The notes: generated by a model not told the origin, from the sequence alone. Counted from the first letter of the stretch, positions 1-11,122 are shown. The stretch is DNA of 64,000 nt from Thiorhodococcus drewsii AZ1 (GCF_000224065.1 NZ_AFWT01000022.1:22381-86380), one strand, 5' to 3'. Made by a program: numbers and translations.

Positions 1-85
1 TGGCGGGGCCTGCCGGCAAAGGCGACCACATCGGCTGGCGGTATGCTGGCCGTGCTCGATCGCCGGTTGGCCTGGTCCGTCAGGC

Positions 86-125
86 ACCTCGCCTCCTGCT
101 CATCCCAGTCGCGAGGAGGCGAGGT
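86..125. terminator. 12-bp perfect hairpin downstream of btuB
   Basis: Positions 86-97 and 114-125 are a perfect 12-bp inverted repeat around a 16-nt loop. It lies about 70 nt beyond the btuB stop on the minus strand. No T-run follows on either strand, so an intrinsic terminator is only one reading. On the minus strand the distal arm contains AGGAGG four bases before a GTG (87-85) that opens a frame running off the window edge (29 codons, not recognised). The hairpin could therefore hide a ribosome site. The remaining bases of 1-191 show nothing I can name. Confidence 0.5.
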
Positions 126-191
126 CGTTGGGTGCGACCGCGCGCTCGCTGGAGAGGCTCGGGCGCGATTCTCGCCGTTGCTGCCGGGTGT

Positions 192-2072
192 TCAGTCGAA
201 GCGCTTGGGCGCGTAGCGTAGCGTCAGATAGAAGGCCCGCCCGGGGCGATTGTAAAGGTATGCCGTTTCATAGTCCTCGTCGAAGGCGTTTTCCAATCTG
301 GCCTGGAGCCGTAAGGCGGTGTTGATCGCGTACTCGGCGCGAAAATCCACCAGGCTGTAGCTGTCGAGCCGCTCGCTGTTGGCCAGGTCGTCGAACCGGC
401 GTCCCGAGACGAAGAGGGTGGTGCCGATCGACCAGCGTTCGAATTGGCGGTCCAGATCGAGCTGGAAGGTCTGTTCTGCCCGACGTGGCAGCAGGTTGCC
501 GTCGCTGGCGTTGTCGGAACGGTTCTCTGGATCCATGAGGGTCAGCGCCGAGTTCAGGTCCCAGTCGAGGATGCGTGCCTGCGCCGATGCCTCAATGCCC
601 AGGATGCGAGCGCTCTCGATATTGGCGGCTGATTGGGTGGGCGCGTCGTAGGCGATGAGGTCGTCGATCTGGGTGCGGAAGAGATTCAGCTCCCAACGTC
701 CCAGCGTCGCCCAGCCGAGCGGCAGCTCGCCCTGGAGTCCCAGTTCGAGACTGTGCGACTGCTCGGGACCCAGCTCCGGATTGCCGTAGTTGGGATAGTA
801 GAGGTCGTTGAAGGATGGCGCCTTGAATGCGGTTCCGTAGGAGGCCGAGACCTGAATGCCGTTCTCGAACAGATACCCAAGTGCGGCGTTGCCGGTGGCG
901 TGTGTGCCGAATTGCTCGTCGTCGTCCTGACGCAGGCTGAAGGTCAGCGTGGTGGGGCCGAATTCGCCCTGGTATTGGCCGAAGACGCCCAGGTTGTCGC
1001 GTGAATCCTTGCTGTAGTCCACGGTGCCGGACACGCTGTCCTTGGCGTAGTCCACTCCCAGTGTCAGCACCTGGCCCAGTGCGATACGCAGGTCGTTCTG
1101 CAGGGCCACGCTGTCGCGTTCGGTTTTGAAGCCGTCGAGGAAGCGATCGTCGATCCCTTCGGAGGCGTCGTCGTAATAGGCGCGATAGTTGTCCCAGCTG
1201 TGACCGGCCGAGAGGGTCAGCGTCCAGGGCGTCAGTGGCCGCAGCTTGAACTCGCCCCCCAGGACCTGCTGCCAGGAGCGCGAGACATTGCCTCCATACA
1301 TCGATCCATCGAACTCGGTGCGGCTATGCGCGTTCAGCAGGTGCAGGTCGAGCGATGCCCGGTCGCTGAAGCGGTAGCCCGCGCGCACGTTGACGCCCAG
1401 CGTGTGGTATCCGTCGCGGTCGTTTTGGAGCACGCCGCATCCGGCATAGGGGATCGGGCGTCCGTCGCAGGCGTTGATGCCGTCGGTGCGCTCGGCGTTG
1501 ACGCCCAGGTCGAACCAGGCGCGCTCGCCGCCTCCCGAAATCCCGGCCGATGCCGAGAGTGTGCCGAAGCTGCCGCCGCCGATGCTGGCGCGCGGTGTCA
1601 GCGGGCCGCCGCCGTGACGGGTGAAGATCTGGATGACACCGCCGATCGCCTCCGAGCCATAGAGGCTCGAACGCGGTCCGCGAACCACCTCGATGCGTTC
1701 GATCTGCTCGATCGGGATGTCCTGTAGCGGCGAGGTGCCCAACGTGGCCGAGCCGATTCGGACGCCGTCGATCAGGACCAGGACATGGTCGGAGTTGGTT
1801 CCACGCAGTGAGACGGAGGCCACGTGTCCAGCCCCGCCGTTCTGGGACAGGGTTACGCCGGGGACCCCGCGCAGCAGGTCGGGGACGGAGCGCGCTTGGC
1901 GGCGCTCGATCTCGGCGCGGTCGATGACGGTGACTGCGGCGAGCGCGGCGGTTTCCACAGTCGGGGTGCGTGTCGCCGTGACGATGACGGGGTCGAGATT
2001 GGTCGGTGAGTCGGCAAGCGCAGTGCCTGCCAGCGCGATGGCCAGTGGGGCCAGCGTCAATGGGTGCTTCAT
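192..2072 (-). CDS. btuB: TonB-dependent outer-membrane receptor, BtuB type (cobalamin uptake)
   Basis: 626-residue outer-membrane TonB-dependent receptor, about the usual BtuB length. A signal peptide ends near residue 20 (ALADS). A TonB-box-like DPVIVTATR follows at about 27-35. The plug domain comes next, with IERIEVVRGPRSSLYGSEAIGGVIQIFT typical of the family, and then the 22-strand barrel ending in a terminal aromatic-rich strand (FYLTLRYAPKRFD). Family knowledge: BtuB imports vitamin B12 or other corrinoids using TonB energy. The assignment rests mainly on the cobalamin riboswitch directly upstream on the same strand; sequence alone would also allow another ligand. It is a single gene in the window. 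Any further cobalamin genes would lie off the left edge. Confidence 0.85.
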   Translation of the reverse strand: MKHPLTLAPLAIALAGTALADSPTNLDPVIVTATRTPTVETAALAAVTVIDRAEIERRQARSVPDLLRGVPGVTLSQNGGAGHVASVSLRGTNSDHVLVLIDGVRIGSATLGTSPLQDIPIEQIERIEVVRGPRSSLYGSEAIGGVIQIFTRHGGGPLTPRASIGGGSFGTLSASAGISGGGERAWFDLGVNAERTDGINACDGRPIPYAGCGVLQNDRDGYHTLGVNVRAGYRFSDRASLDLHLLNAHSRTEFDGSMYGGNVSRSWQQVLGGEFKLRPLTPWTLTLSAGHSWDNYRAYYDDASEGIDDRFLDGFKTERDSVALQNDLRIALGQVLTLGVDYAKDSVSGTVDYSKDSRDNLGVFGQYQGEFGPTTLTFSLRQDDDEQFGTHATGNAALGYLFENGIQVSASYGTAFKAPSFNDLYYPNYGNPELGPEQSHSLELGLQGELPLGWATLGRWELNLFRTQIDDLIAYDAPTQSAANIESARILGIEASAQARILDWDLNSALTLMDPENRSDNASDGNLLPRRAEQTFQLDLDRQFERWSIGTTLFVSGRRFDDLANSERLDSYSLVDFRAEYAINTALRLQARLENAFDEDYETAYLYNRPGRAFYLTLRYAPKRFD

Positions 2073-2269
2073 GTCGGGAGGGTCTCCAGCGATGACCTCT
2101 GCACACCCGCAGGGTCAAATCAAGGAGGGGTCAGCGAGCGGGTTGGGCGAAGACGGGAGCGCGTGCGTGGAGCGTCGGGCATCCCAGGTGGACGCCCCTC
2201 GCGACCCCGGTGGGTGGGCCGTGGACGACACAGAACGGACCGAGTGAAGGTCCGAGTGCGGTCGGTTGG

Positions 2270-2455
2270 CCCGGATCTCCTGGCCGGTCTCCGGACTCAC
2301 GATTGGGCCTGACGCCCAGACGCGACACCTTCCCATGACGACATGTCACAGTGGCATCAGATCGCGTCTTCGATTCGTTTACCGTTGCGGGGGCAGCGCC
2401 GGGTTTGTTCCTCGTGTGCAGGTGACGCACCGGCTTCCCGTTCAACCCTCTGGGC
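2270..2455 (-). promoter_or_regulatory. Cobalamin (B12) riboswitch of btuB
   Basis: Read on the minus strand, the leader of btuB carries the cobalamin riboswitch landmarks in order: CCGGTGCGTCACCTGCAC, CCCCCGCAACGGTAA, the B12 box GCCACTG (2355-2349), GGAAGG, and AGTCCGGAGACC. This is the conserved core of the family. About 200 nt separate it from the btuB start, room for an expression platform. Cobalamin binding would be expected to switch btuB off. Confidence 0.93.
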
Positions 2456-2743
2456 GAAAGCTGCAGAGGGCACCTGAAGATCGAGCGCGCTATTAACGGT
2501 TTTTTTGAGTGGTAGGTCAATGATGGGAGGAGCGAATGGATGCGTGATCTAGGTCCCTTCGCTCGAACGGCATTCACGTAAAGACGTCGATAACTCTGTG
2601 GTTGAAATCGAAAGGCCCCTGTCTAGGCTCAATGCAAGCTGCGATAGTACACGAAATATGTACGTCTGCAGTCGATCTCGCTCAGGGGTGGCGCCGACTG
2701 AGTTCGTTGCCACCGTTCCAGTCAAGCGTTCGGGGGAGATGCC

Positions 2744-5266
2744 ATGAAAAGCAAGGGTTCGAGGTGTGCGCTCGTCTTGGGTTTCTGTGGAGTCGGGCTT
2801 CTGTTCGAGAGCGCGACCTGCGCTGTCGCTGCGGACTGTGGATCGGGGGCGGGGAAGGTGAAGGACGAGGCGCTGTGCGCGGGTCGGACGGCGGACACGC
2901 TCCCCGGAGCGGACGAGGACTATTTCGCCGACATGGATTACGGCGTGACCAAGGATCCGGCCAAGGTCGCCTCTCTACTTGCGGCCTACGTGCCGGGCAT
3001 CGCGCCCGACGCGGCCGCCAGGGCAGTGGCGATCGGCCGCAACAACTGGATCGTCTGGACAGCCGGCAACGATCGGCTGTGGGATCGGCTTGCCACCGAG
3101 AGCCGAGGCAATCTCGACTTCCTCAAGGTTCTCTCGAATCATCCCAGCCTCAAGTTCAGTCGCGACAATCGCTGGCAATATCTGGGACTGGTCAACGAAC
3201 CCTGCTTCGAGAAGGAGTCGGGACCGCGCGAAGATCGCTTCGGACTATGGCTGGACGTCAGACGGGATGACTGCGCTCCGGATCCCTTCGAAAACGCGAG
3301 CAAGTATCCAGGGGTCGAGATCGGCGCGCGCGGCAAGAATTTGCCGGTCGGTTCCTATTACGGCTATGCCACCGGGATCGTGGGGCTGCGGCTCTTCCCC
3401 AATCCGGCGTTCGACGAGACGGCCCAGCGGCGCTGGGATCCCAAGCGCTATTACACGGATCCGAGCTATTACAACAACAAAAACCTGGTGCGCCCCTACC
3501 GGGTCGGCATGTCCTGTGGCTTCTGTCATGTCGGTCCCAATCCAACCAATCCGCCGACGGATCCGGAACACCCCGAATGGGCGAATCTGAATTCCAATCC
3601 GGGCGCCCAGTATTTCTGGATCGACCGCATCTTCATCCATGAGGCCGATCCGACCAATTTCGCCTTCCAGCTTTTCCATACCTCGCGTCCCGGCGCGCTC
3701 GACACCTCGCTGGTCTCGACCGACTACATCAACAATCCGCGCACCATGAACGCGGTGTACCAGCTCGGGCCGCGCATGCTCAATGCACTCAAATTCGGTC
3801 AGGAGCACCTGGCCGGCGGGAGCCTCGACAACGCTCAGTTCAACAGCCATGTGCCGGCTGAGAGTCCGCTCAATCAGTTCTACCGTGCGCCCGATACGGT
3901 GCTGACGCCTCGGGTGCTCAAGGACGGCGCGGATTCGGTCGGTGCGCTCGGCGCCCTGAACCGTGTCTACGTCAACATCGGTCTCTTCAGCGAGGAATGG
4001 CTGGAGCATTTCCGCCCACTGATCGGCGGTAAAACCATCTCGCCCTTCACCATCGCCAACGCGCGCAAGCACTCGACCTACTGGAACGCCAACGAGGCCC
4101 AGACGCCGGATCTCGCGCTCTTCTTCCTCGCCGCGACCCAGCCCGATCTTCTGGCCAAGGCGCCCGGAGGTTCGGGCTATCTCACGGGCGATCAATCGCA
4201 GCTCGCACAAGGCAAGGTGGCCTTCGCCGAGCGCTGTGCCCGTTGCCATTCGAGCAAGCTACCCGAGAAGGCCTACAGTTTCTTCCCCAATGGTTGCGTG
4301 GGTCCCGACTATCTGAAGTGCTGGGGCGACTACTGGACATGGACCAAGACCGACGAGTTCAAGTCGGCGATGAAGGCGATCGTGGCGAAGGAGGATTTTC
4401 TTGATGACAACTTCCTCTCGACTGATCTGCGGGTACCGGTGACGCTGCTGGAGACCAACGCCTGCAGCCCGCTCGCGACCAATGCCCTGGCCGACAACAT
4501 CTGGGACAACTTCTCGTCGGCGAGCTACAAGTCGCTGCCATCGGTCGGGACCATTCAGGTCCACCATCCCATCACCGGCGAACCACGCGAATACCAGATG
4601 CCCGCCGGCGGACGCGGCTACACCCGGGTACCGTCGCTGGTGAGCCTCTGGTCCAGCGCACCCTATCTGCTGAATAACTCCGTGGGCGATTTCTACTGGA
4701 GCGGTTCGGTTGAGGATCGCATGAAATCCTTCGAATCCGGGATTCAGCAGCTGCTGTGGCCGGAGAGGCGGCGTGGGGATCGTGCGTATATGACCGCGTC
4801 GGGAAAGGCGGTTCCGGGCGTCATCGACCTGACCACCGAAACCAGCTACCTGCGCGTCGCCAAGGGCTATCTGCCCGATCTGCTACAGTTCTTGGTCCGG
4901 CCCTTCAGCGTCCTCAAGCCCTGGGCCTTCGACAAGGAGGGACTCGAACTAGGGCCGATCCCCAAGGGGACGCCGGTCAATCTGATCGCCAACATGGATC
5001 TGGATCCGTCCAACAAGTGGGACTTCATTCCCGTGGTCTTCAAGATCACCAAGGCGCTCAAGGCCATTCCTTCGGGAGCCTCCGACGAGGAGGCCAAGGC
5101 GGTCTTCCGCGACCGCGAGATCGTCGACGAGATGCTTTCGATCAGCAAGTGTCCGGACTTCGTGGTGAATCGGGGTCATTACTTCGGTACCGACTATTTC
5201 GCTGAAGAACCCGGTCTCAGCGACGAGGAAAAACTGGCGCTGGTCGAGTTCCTCAAAACCTTCTGA
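2744..5266 (+). CDS. Exported di-haem c-type cytochrome, distantly RoxA-like
   Basis: 840-residue protein with a signal peptide cleaved near residue 29/30 (CAVA-AD) and two c-type haem sites, CGFCH at 258-262 and CARCH at 498-502. Both lie in large domains, so it is not a small electron carrier. The C-terminal part has a TRVPSLVSLWSSAPYLLNNSV stretch that resembles the RAPSL..W..APY.HNGSV signature of di-haem peroxidase/rubber-oxygenase (RoxA) relatives. Start chosen at the ATG with GGGGGAG seven or so bases upstream. It is followed by a GMC oxidoreductase and a patatin-like lipase on the same strand, which suggests oxidation of a lipid or isoprenoid-type substrate in the periplasm. It could instead be only the electron acceptor for the oxidoreductase. 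Sure of the haem sites and export; function is inferred. Confidence 0.75.
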   Translation: MKSKGSRCALVLGFCGVGLLFESATCAVAADCGSGAGKVKDEALCAGRTADTLPGADEDYFADMDYGVTKDPAKVASLLAAYVPGIAPDAAARAVAIGRNNWIVWTAGNDRLWDRLATESRGNLDFLKVLSNHPSLKFSRDNRWQYLGLVNEPCFEKESGPREDRFGLWLDVRRDDCAPDPFENASKYPGVEIGARGKNLPVGSYYGYATGIVGLRLFPNPAFDETAQRRWDPKRYYTDPSYYNNKNLVRPYRVGMSCGFCHVGPNPTNPPTDPEHPEWANLNSNPGAQYFWIDRIFIHEADPTNFAFQLFHTSRPGALDTSLVSTDYINNPRTMNAVYQLGPRMLNALKFGQEHLAGGSLDNAQFNSHVPAESPLNQFYRAPDTVLTPRVLKDGADSVGALGALNRVYVNIGLFSEEWLEHFRPLIGGKTISPFTIANARKHSTYWNANEAQTPDLALFFLAATQPDLLAKAPGGSGYLTGDQSQLAQGKVAFAERCARCHSSKLPEKAYSFFPNGCVGPDYLKCWGDYWTWTKTDEFKSAMKAIVAKEDFLDDNFLSTDLRVPVTLLETNACSPLATNALADNIWDNFSSASYKSLPSVGTIQVHHPITGEPREYQMPAGGRGYTRVPSLVSLWSSAPYLLNNSVGDFYWSGSVEDRMKSFESGIQQLLWPERRRGDRAYMTASGKAVPGVIDLTTETSYLRVAKGYLPDLLQFLVRPFSVLKPWAFDKEGLELGPIPKGTPVNLIANMDLDPSNKWDFIPVVFKITKALKAIPSGASDEEAKAVFRDREIVDEMLSISKCPDFVVNRGHYFGTDYFAEEPGLSDEEKLALVEFLKTF

Positions 5267-5323
5267 CCCCCCGATCCGGCGTGGCACTCAGGCCGCGCCG
5301 GTCTCCTCTGGCCTCTCAACGTC

Positions 5324-5389
5324 ATTCGGATAGTCCGCTCGGTCGCCGCCGCTCCCCACCGCGGAGAGGCGGCGATCGGCGGACCGAAT
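5324..5389 (+). repeat. Large imperfect hairpin between cytochrome and GMC genes
   Basis: Nested arms pair: 5324-5329 with 5384-5389, TCCGC 5334-5338 with GCGGA 5379-5383, and TCGCCGCC 5343-5350 with GGCGGCGA 5368-5375. No T-run follows. It ends 10 bases before the GMC start, so it may set the ratio of the two proteins by RNA processing or stability. Confidence 0.55.
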
Positions 5390-5399
5390 AGGGGGATGG

Positions 5400-7268
5400 A
5401 TGATGGCGACTCAATACGATTACCTGATCGTGGGTTCGGGCGCGGGTGGCGGAACCCTAGCGGCCCGATTGGCCGAGCGCGGCCACAGCGTGCTGGTCTT
5501 GGAGGCCGGCGGGGATCCTGTGCGGATGCAGGGAGGCGATGCCCCCTATCCGAACGAGGCGCGTCTGCCGGACGACTATCGGGTGCCCGTGTTCCATGCC
5601 TTGTCGACCGAGAACGCGGCTATGCGCTGGGATTTCTGGGTGCGACACTACGGCGACGACGCGCTCCAGCGGCGCGACCTGAAGTACCGCGAGGACTGGG
5701 ACGGACAGCGGGTGGATGGAGTGCTCTATCCGCGCGCGGGTTGTCTGGGTGGCTGCACGGCGCACAACGCCATGATCATAGTCTATCCGCACAACCAGGA
5801 CTGGGACGATCTGGCGCGCCTGACCGACGATGCCTCCTGGGGGGCGGAGCCGATGCGCCGACTGTTCGAGCGGATGGAGAATTGCCAGTATCGTCTGCCG
5901 CCCTATCGGTGGCTCGGCAAGGTTGGGCTGAATCCGACCCGTCACGGCTGGGGCGGCTGGGCGCATACCCAGAAGTCCATCCCCAAGTCGGCACTCGGCG
6001 ACAAGGGTTTGGTCGAGACGCTCAAGCTCTCGATCAGACAGGCATTCGAGGATCAGGGAGAGCCGCTGGACCGGTTGGATTGGCTCCTACACGGTCAGGG
6101 CGATCCCAACGATTGGCGCTTGGTAAGCAAAAACGCCCATGGGCTCAGATATACGCCCCTGTTGAACCGTGGGCATGAGCGGATGAGCACGCGCGAGCGA
6201 TTGCTGGAAACTGCGGAGCGCTTCCCTGATCGGTTGAGGGTCGAGCTGGATGCCCTGGCGACCCGGGTTCTTTTCGACGGGGATCGGGCCGTAGGGGTCG
6301 AATATCTCAGCGGTTCGCGGCTCTATCAGGCCCACCAGAACCCGAGCGAGGAGCCGGGCGAGCGGCGCGAGGCGCTCGCTTCGCGCGAGGTGATCCTGGC
6401 CGGCGGCGCCTTCAATACCCCACAATTGCTGATGCTCTCCGGCATCGGTCCGCGCGAGCATCTGGAGGCGCACGGCATCCCAGTGCTGGTCGATCTTCCC
6501 GGCGTCGGTCGCAACCTGCAGGATCGCTACGAGGTCGGAGTGGCCAACCGCATGGCCGAGGACTGGGAGGTGCTGCGCGGCGCCAGGTACGCGCCGGGCG
6601 ATCCGCAATATCAGGAATGGGCCAGTCGGCGCACTGGCGTCTACAGTACCAACGGGGCCGTATTGGGGCTGATCAAGCGCTCGATGCCAGAGCGGCCCTT
6701 GCCCGATCTCTTCTGTTTCGCGCTGCTCGCGGACTTCAGGGGCTATTTCCCTGGCTACTCCTCCGATGTCCTCAAGCTCGACTATCTCACCTGGGCCGTG
6801 CTCAAGGCCCATACCGCCAACACGGCCGGCGAGGTCCGGCTGCGCTCGGCCGATCCGAGGGAGCGGCCCGAGATCAATTTCCGCTATTTCGAGGAAGGCA
6901 ACGACGCCTCCGGCAAGGATCTGAACTCGGTCGTTGAGGGCGTGAAGTTCGTGCGCAAGCTGACCAAGCCGCTGAAGAAGGCCGGACTCATCGTCGCCGA
7001 GGAGGCGCCCGGCGACGCGGTTCAGTCCGATGAGGAACTGCGCGATTTCGTTCGCTATCAGTCCTGGGGGCATCACGCCTCCTGCACCTGCCCGATCGGA
7101 CGCGACGGCGATCCCAACGCGGTTCTCGACGGCGATTTCCGGGTGCGCGGGGTGCGGAATCTGCGGGTCGTGGATGCCTCCATCTTCCCTCGGATTCCCG
7201 GTTTCTTCATCGTCAGTTCGGTCTATATGGCGGCGGAGAAGGCAGCCGACGTGCTGGCGCCGCCCTGA
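5400..7268 (+). CDS. GMC-family FAD-dependent oxidoreductase
   Basis: 622 residues. The N-terminus has the FAD-binding YLIVGSGAGGGTLAARLAERG and VLVLEAGG motifs, and GCLGGCTAHNAMI matches the GMC family signature near residue 115-127. The catalytic histidine lies in WGHHASCTCPIG (H558/H559). The partner His/Asn normally found about 45 residues later in a G-N-P context is not obvious; the sequence there is IPGFFIVSSVYMAAEKAAD, so this is a divergent subfamily. There is no signal peptide although the upstream cytochrome is exported, so either the protein is cytoplasmic or leaves by another route. Start is the first of two adjacent ATGs after GGGGGATGG. Family members oxidise alcohols, sugars, choline or sterols; the substrate here is unknown. 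Confidence 0.88.
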   Translation: MMATQYDYLIVGSGAGGGTLAARLAERGHSVLVLEAGGDPVRMQGGDAPYPNEARLPDDYRVPVFHALSTENAAMRWDFWVRHYGDDALQRRDLKYREDWDGQRVDGVLYPRAGCLGGCTAHNAMIIVYPHNQDWDDLARLTDDASWGAEPMRRLFERMENCQYRLPPYRWLGKVGLNPTRHGWGGWAHTQKSIPKSALGDKGLVETLKLSIRQAFEDQGEPLDRLDWLLHGQGDPNDWRLVSKNAHGLRYTPLLNRGHERMSTRERLLETAERFPDRLRVELDALATRVLFDGDRAVGVEYLSGSRLYQAHQNPSEEPGERREALASREVILAGGAFNTPQLLMLSGIGPREHLEAHGIPVLVDLPGVGRNLQDRYEVGVANRMAEDWEVLRGARYAPGDPQYQEWASRRTGVYSTNGAVLGLIKRSMPERPLPDLFCFALLADFRGYFPGYSSDVLKLDYLTWAVLKAHTANTAGEVRLRSADPRERPEINFRYFEEGNDASGKDLNSVVEGVKFVRKLTKPLKKAGLIVAEEAPGDAVQSDEELRDFVRYQSWGHHASCTCPIGRDGDPNAVLDGDFRVRGVRNLRVVDASIFPRIPGFFIVSSVYMAAEKAADVLAPP

Positions 7269-7353
7269 GTCTCCGTCTGGTTCTTGGCGCGACAGGAACG
7301 GGACGCCGCCGAGACGGCGTTCCGGCGGGCATGCGGCAACGGGAGCAACGAGG

Positions 7354-9051
7354 ATGAGGACACACGACGATCGGACCTTCGGTATCGGGTTGGTGATGGC
7401 GGGCGCCGTTTCGGCCGGCGCCTACACCGCCGGGGTGTTGGACTTTCTGATGCAGGCACTGGCCGCCTGGGAGCGGGCCAAGGCCGAGGATCCGGACGGG
7501 ACGCCGGATCATGCTGTCCAGATTCAGGTGCTGACTGGTGCCTCGGCCGGTGCATTGAGCGGTGCCTTGCTGGTTTCCTCCCTGCGGGACGCCGATTATC
7601 CCTCTCCGGATCCAGTGGGCGACAGCCACCAATACCGGGCCTGGGTTGATAAGATCGACATCAGCGGGTTGCTGACGAACGATGATCTCGAGGGTGATCG
7701 AGCGGTTCGGTCGGTGTTGAACGCGACCCTTCTCGACGGTATCGCGGATGAACTCATCGGGGGTGAGTCGGGCTCGCGTGGCGATGAGCCTCTGCCACCC
7801 TTTGTTGCCGATCCGCTGCCGCTCTATCTGACGGTCACCAATCTGCGCGGCGTTCCCTATTCGATCCGCTTCCGAGGAGAGAGCGGGAACGCATATGGGA
7901 TGTCCATGCATGCCGACCATATGCAATTCCATTTCGGTCAGGGTGGGGGCGAGGCCGAGGATGGCAGCATCGCGCTCCGCGTGGTTCCCGGACTCTCCGG
8001 ATCCTGGGCGTTGCTCAAGGAATCGGCCCTGGCGAGCGCGGCCTTTCCGATCGGACTGGCCGCCCGCGTGCTGGAGCGGACCGGGACACTGGCCTATGAC
8101 GCTCGACGCTGGCCGATTCCGATCGTTGCGACTCCAGAGCCCGGCCAGTCCGGCCAATGTACGCACGAGGAGACTATTCCGCCAGCCTGGCCCGACCCCT
8201 GGCCCGCGAATCAGCCGCCGCGCGAGGACTGGACCTACAGTTTCGTCAATCTCGATGGCGGTCTGGCAAACAATGAGCCGTTCGAACTCGCCCGTCGCGC
8301 GCTGGCCGGTGAGGATGGGCGCAATCCGCGCGGAGGCCAGGAGGCGAATCGCGCGGTGATCATGATCGACCCCTTCCCGGCCGAGGCCAAGGTCCAGTTC
8401 GACTACAGGCCGGACACGGGTCTGCTCTCGGTCCTTTCGGCCCTGATGGGGGCCGTCAAGGCGCAGCTTCGGTTCAAGCTTGAGGAGCTGGAGTTGGCCA
8501 GTAGCGAGCAGGTCTTCAGCCGGTTCATCGTCTCGCCGGTGCGTAGTGAGTCGAGCACGGAGTTCGCCTTGGCGAGCGGTGGGCTCAACGGATTCGGAGG
8601 GTTTCTTGCCCGTGCGTTTCGCGAGCACGACTATCAGCTCGGGCGACGCAACTGTCAGCAGTTTCTGCGCCGTCACTTTGTATTGGAAGTCGGCAATCCG
8701 CTGTTCGCGCACTGGACTCAGGCTCGGCCGGAGCCGATTCTGCGCGGAGACGGGCATTCCTACCTGCCTATCATTCCGCTGATCGGCGAATGCGCAATCG
8801 AGGTCCCGGAACCTGTCTGGCCGTGCATGACCGAGTCGCAGTTCGAGACGTTGAGTCCTCAGGTCCGAGCGCGTGCCGATGCCTTGGTGATGGCCTTCAT
8901 CCGCACGCAGGTGAACTCGGCCTGGGACCGCTTTTTATTGCAGGCTGGTTGGCGGTTTTTCGCCTGGCGGAAACGTGTGATGGGTGGCGACGTAGTCGAG
9001 CCCATTCTCGGTGCGATTCGCAAGAGTCTGACGGAGCGAGGGCTGATCTGA
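7354..9051 (+). CDS. Patatin-like phospholipase/acyl hydrolase
   Basis: 565 residues. The N-terminal GLVMAGAVSAGAYTAGVL is the glycine-rich oxyanion loop, LTGASAGALSG holds the nucleophile serine (S64, GxSxG), and DGGLANNEP holds the dyad aspartate (D301). Together these define a patatin Ser-Asp acyl hydrolase. An insertion and a C-terminal region of about 200 residues beyond the core are not recognised. No signal peptide or membrane segment is evident. Start chosen at the ATG after GGAGCAACGAGG; the reading frame is open further upstream but there it overlaps the GMC gene. The gene follows GMC by 85 bases and is the last of the trio, followed by two terminator-like hairpins. It may release a lipid substrate for the upstream redox pair (inference). 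Confidence 0.87.
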   Translation: MRTHDDRTFGIGLVMAGAVSAGAYTAGVLDFLMQALAAWERAKAEDPDGTPDHAVQIQVLTGASAGALSGALLVSSLRDADYPSPDPVGDSHQYRAWVDKIDISGLLTNDDLEGDRAVRSVLNATLLDGIADELIGGESGSRGDEPLPPFVADPLPLYLTVTNLRGVPYSIRFRGESGNAYGMSMHADHMQFHFGQGGGEAEDGSIALRVVPGLSGSWALLKESALASAAFPIGLAARVLERTGTLAYDARRWPIPIVATPEPGQSGQCTHEETIPPAWPDPWPANQPPREDWTYSFVNLDGGLANNEPFELARRALAGEDGRNPRGGQEANRAVIMIDPFPAEAKVQFDYRPDTGLLSVLSALMGAVKAQLRFKLEELELASSEQVFSRFIVSPVRSESSTEFALASGGLNGFGGFLARAFREHDYQLGRRNCQQFLRRHFVLEVGNPLFAHWTQARPEPILRGDGHSYLPIIPLIGECAIEVPEPVWPCMTESQFETLSPQVRARADALVMAFIRTQVNSAWDRFLLQAGWRFFAWRKRVMGGDVVEPILGAIRKSLTERGLI

Positions 9052-9064
9052 CTTGGAGGGAATG

Positions 9065-9124
9065 GACCGGCCCCTGGATGTGCGTGGGGGCCGGTCAGGG
9101 GAGCGAGACGCGGCGCGTCTCGCT
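9065..9124. terminator. Two strong hairpins between convergent patatin and groEL genes
   Basis: Stem one pairs 9065-9074 with 9087-9096 (10 bp). Stem two pairs 9102-9111 with 9115-9124 (10 bp, three-base loop). They sit between the patatin stop and the groEL stop, which converge, and can serve both strands. Neither has a good T-run. Confidence 0.6.
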
Positions 9125-9133
9125 GGCGGGCTA

Positions 9134-10834
<1,701 letters not shown>

Positions 10835-11122
10835 TTACTCGATCACGCCCATGATGTCGTCTTCGCGCATCACCAGCAGCTTCTCATCCGCGACCTTGAC
10901 CTCGGTTCCGGAATATTTGCCGAAGAGAATCTTGTCGCCGACCTTGACGTCGAGCGGCCGCACGTCGCCATTGGTCAGGATCTTGCCGTTGCCGACGGCG
11001 ACCACTTCGCCCTGGATCGGCTTCTCGGTGGCCGAATCGGGGATCAGGATGCCTCCAGCGGAGGTGCGTTCTTCTTCGCTGCGACGAATGACAACGCGGT
11101 CATGCAAAGGACGGAGGTTCAT
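10835..11122 (-). CDS. groS: Co-chaperonin GroES (10 kDa)
   Basis: 95 residues starting [14 protein letters not shown] and containing the mobile loop ([20 protein letters not shown]) and DDIMGV near the end, all standard for GroES. A longer in-frame start 63 bases upstream is rejected because it adds non-conserved sequence and because MNLRPLHDR is the family N-terminus. It is the first gene of the groES-groEL operon. It caps GroEL rings. Confidence 0.98.
   Translation of the reverse strand: MNLRPLHDRVVIRRSEEERTSAGGILIPDSATEKPIQGEVVAVGNGKILTNGDVRPLDVKVGDKILFGKYSGTEVKVADEKLLVMREDDIMGVIE

Noticed and set aside
7030..7353. Upstream extension of the patatin reading frame
   Set aside because: It overlaps the GMC gene in another frame, lacks a ribosome site and encodes non-conserved Arg/Ser-rich sequence. 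The conserved patatin N-terminus begins just after ATG 7354.
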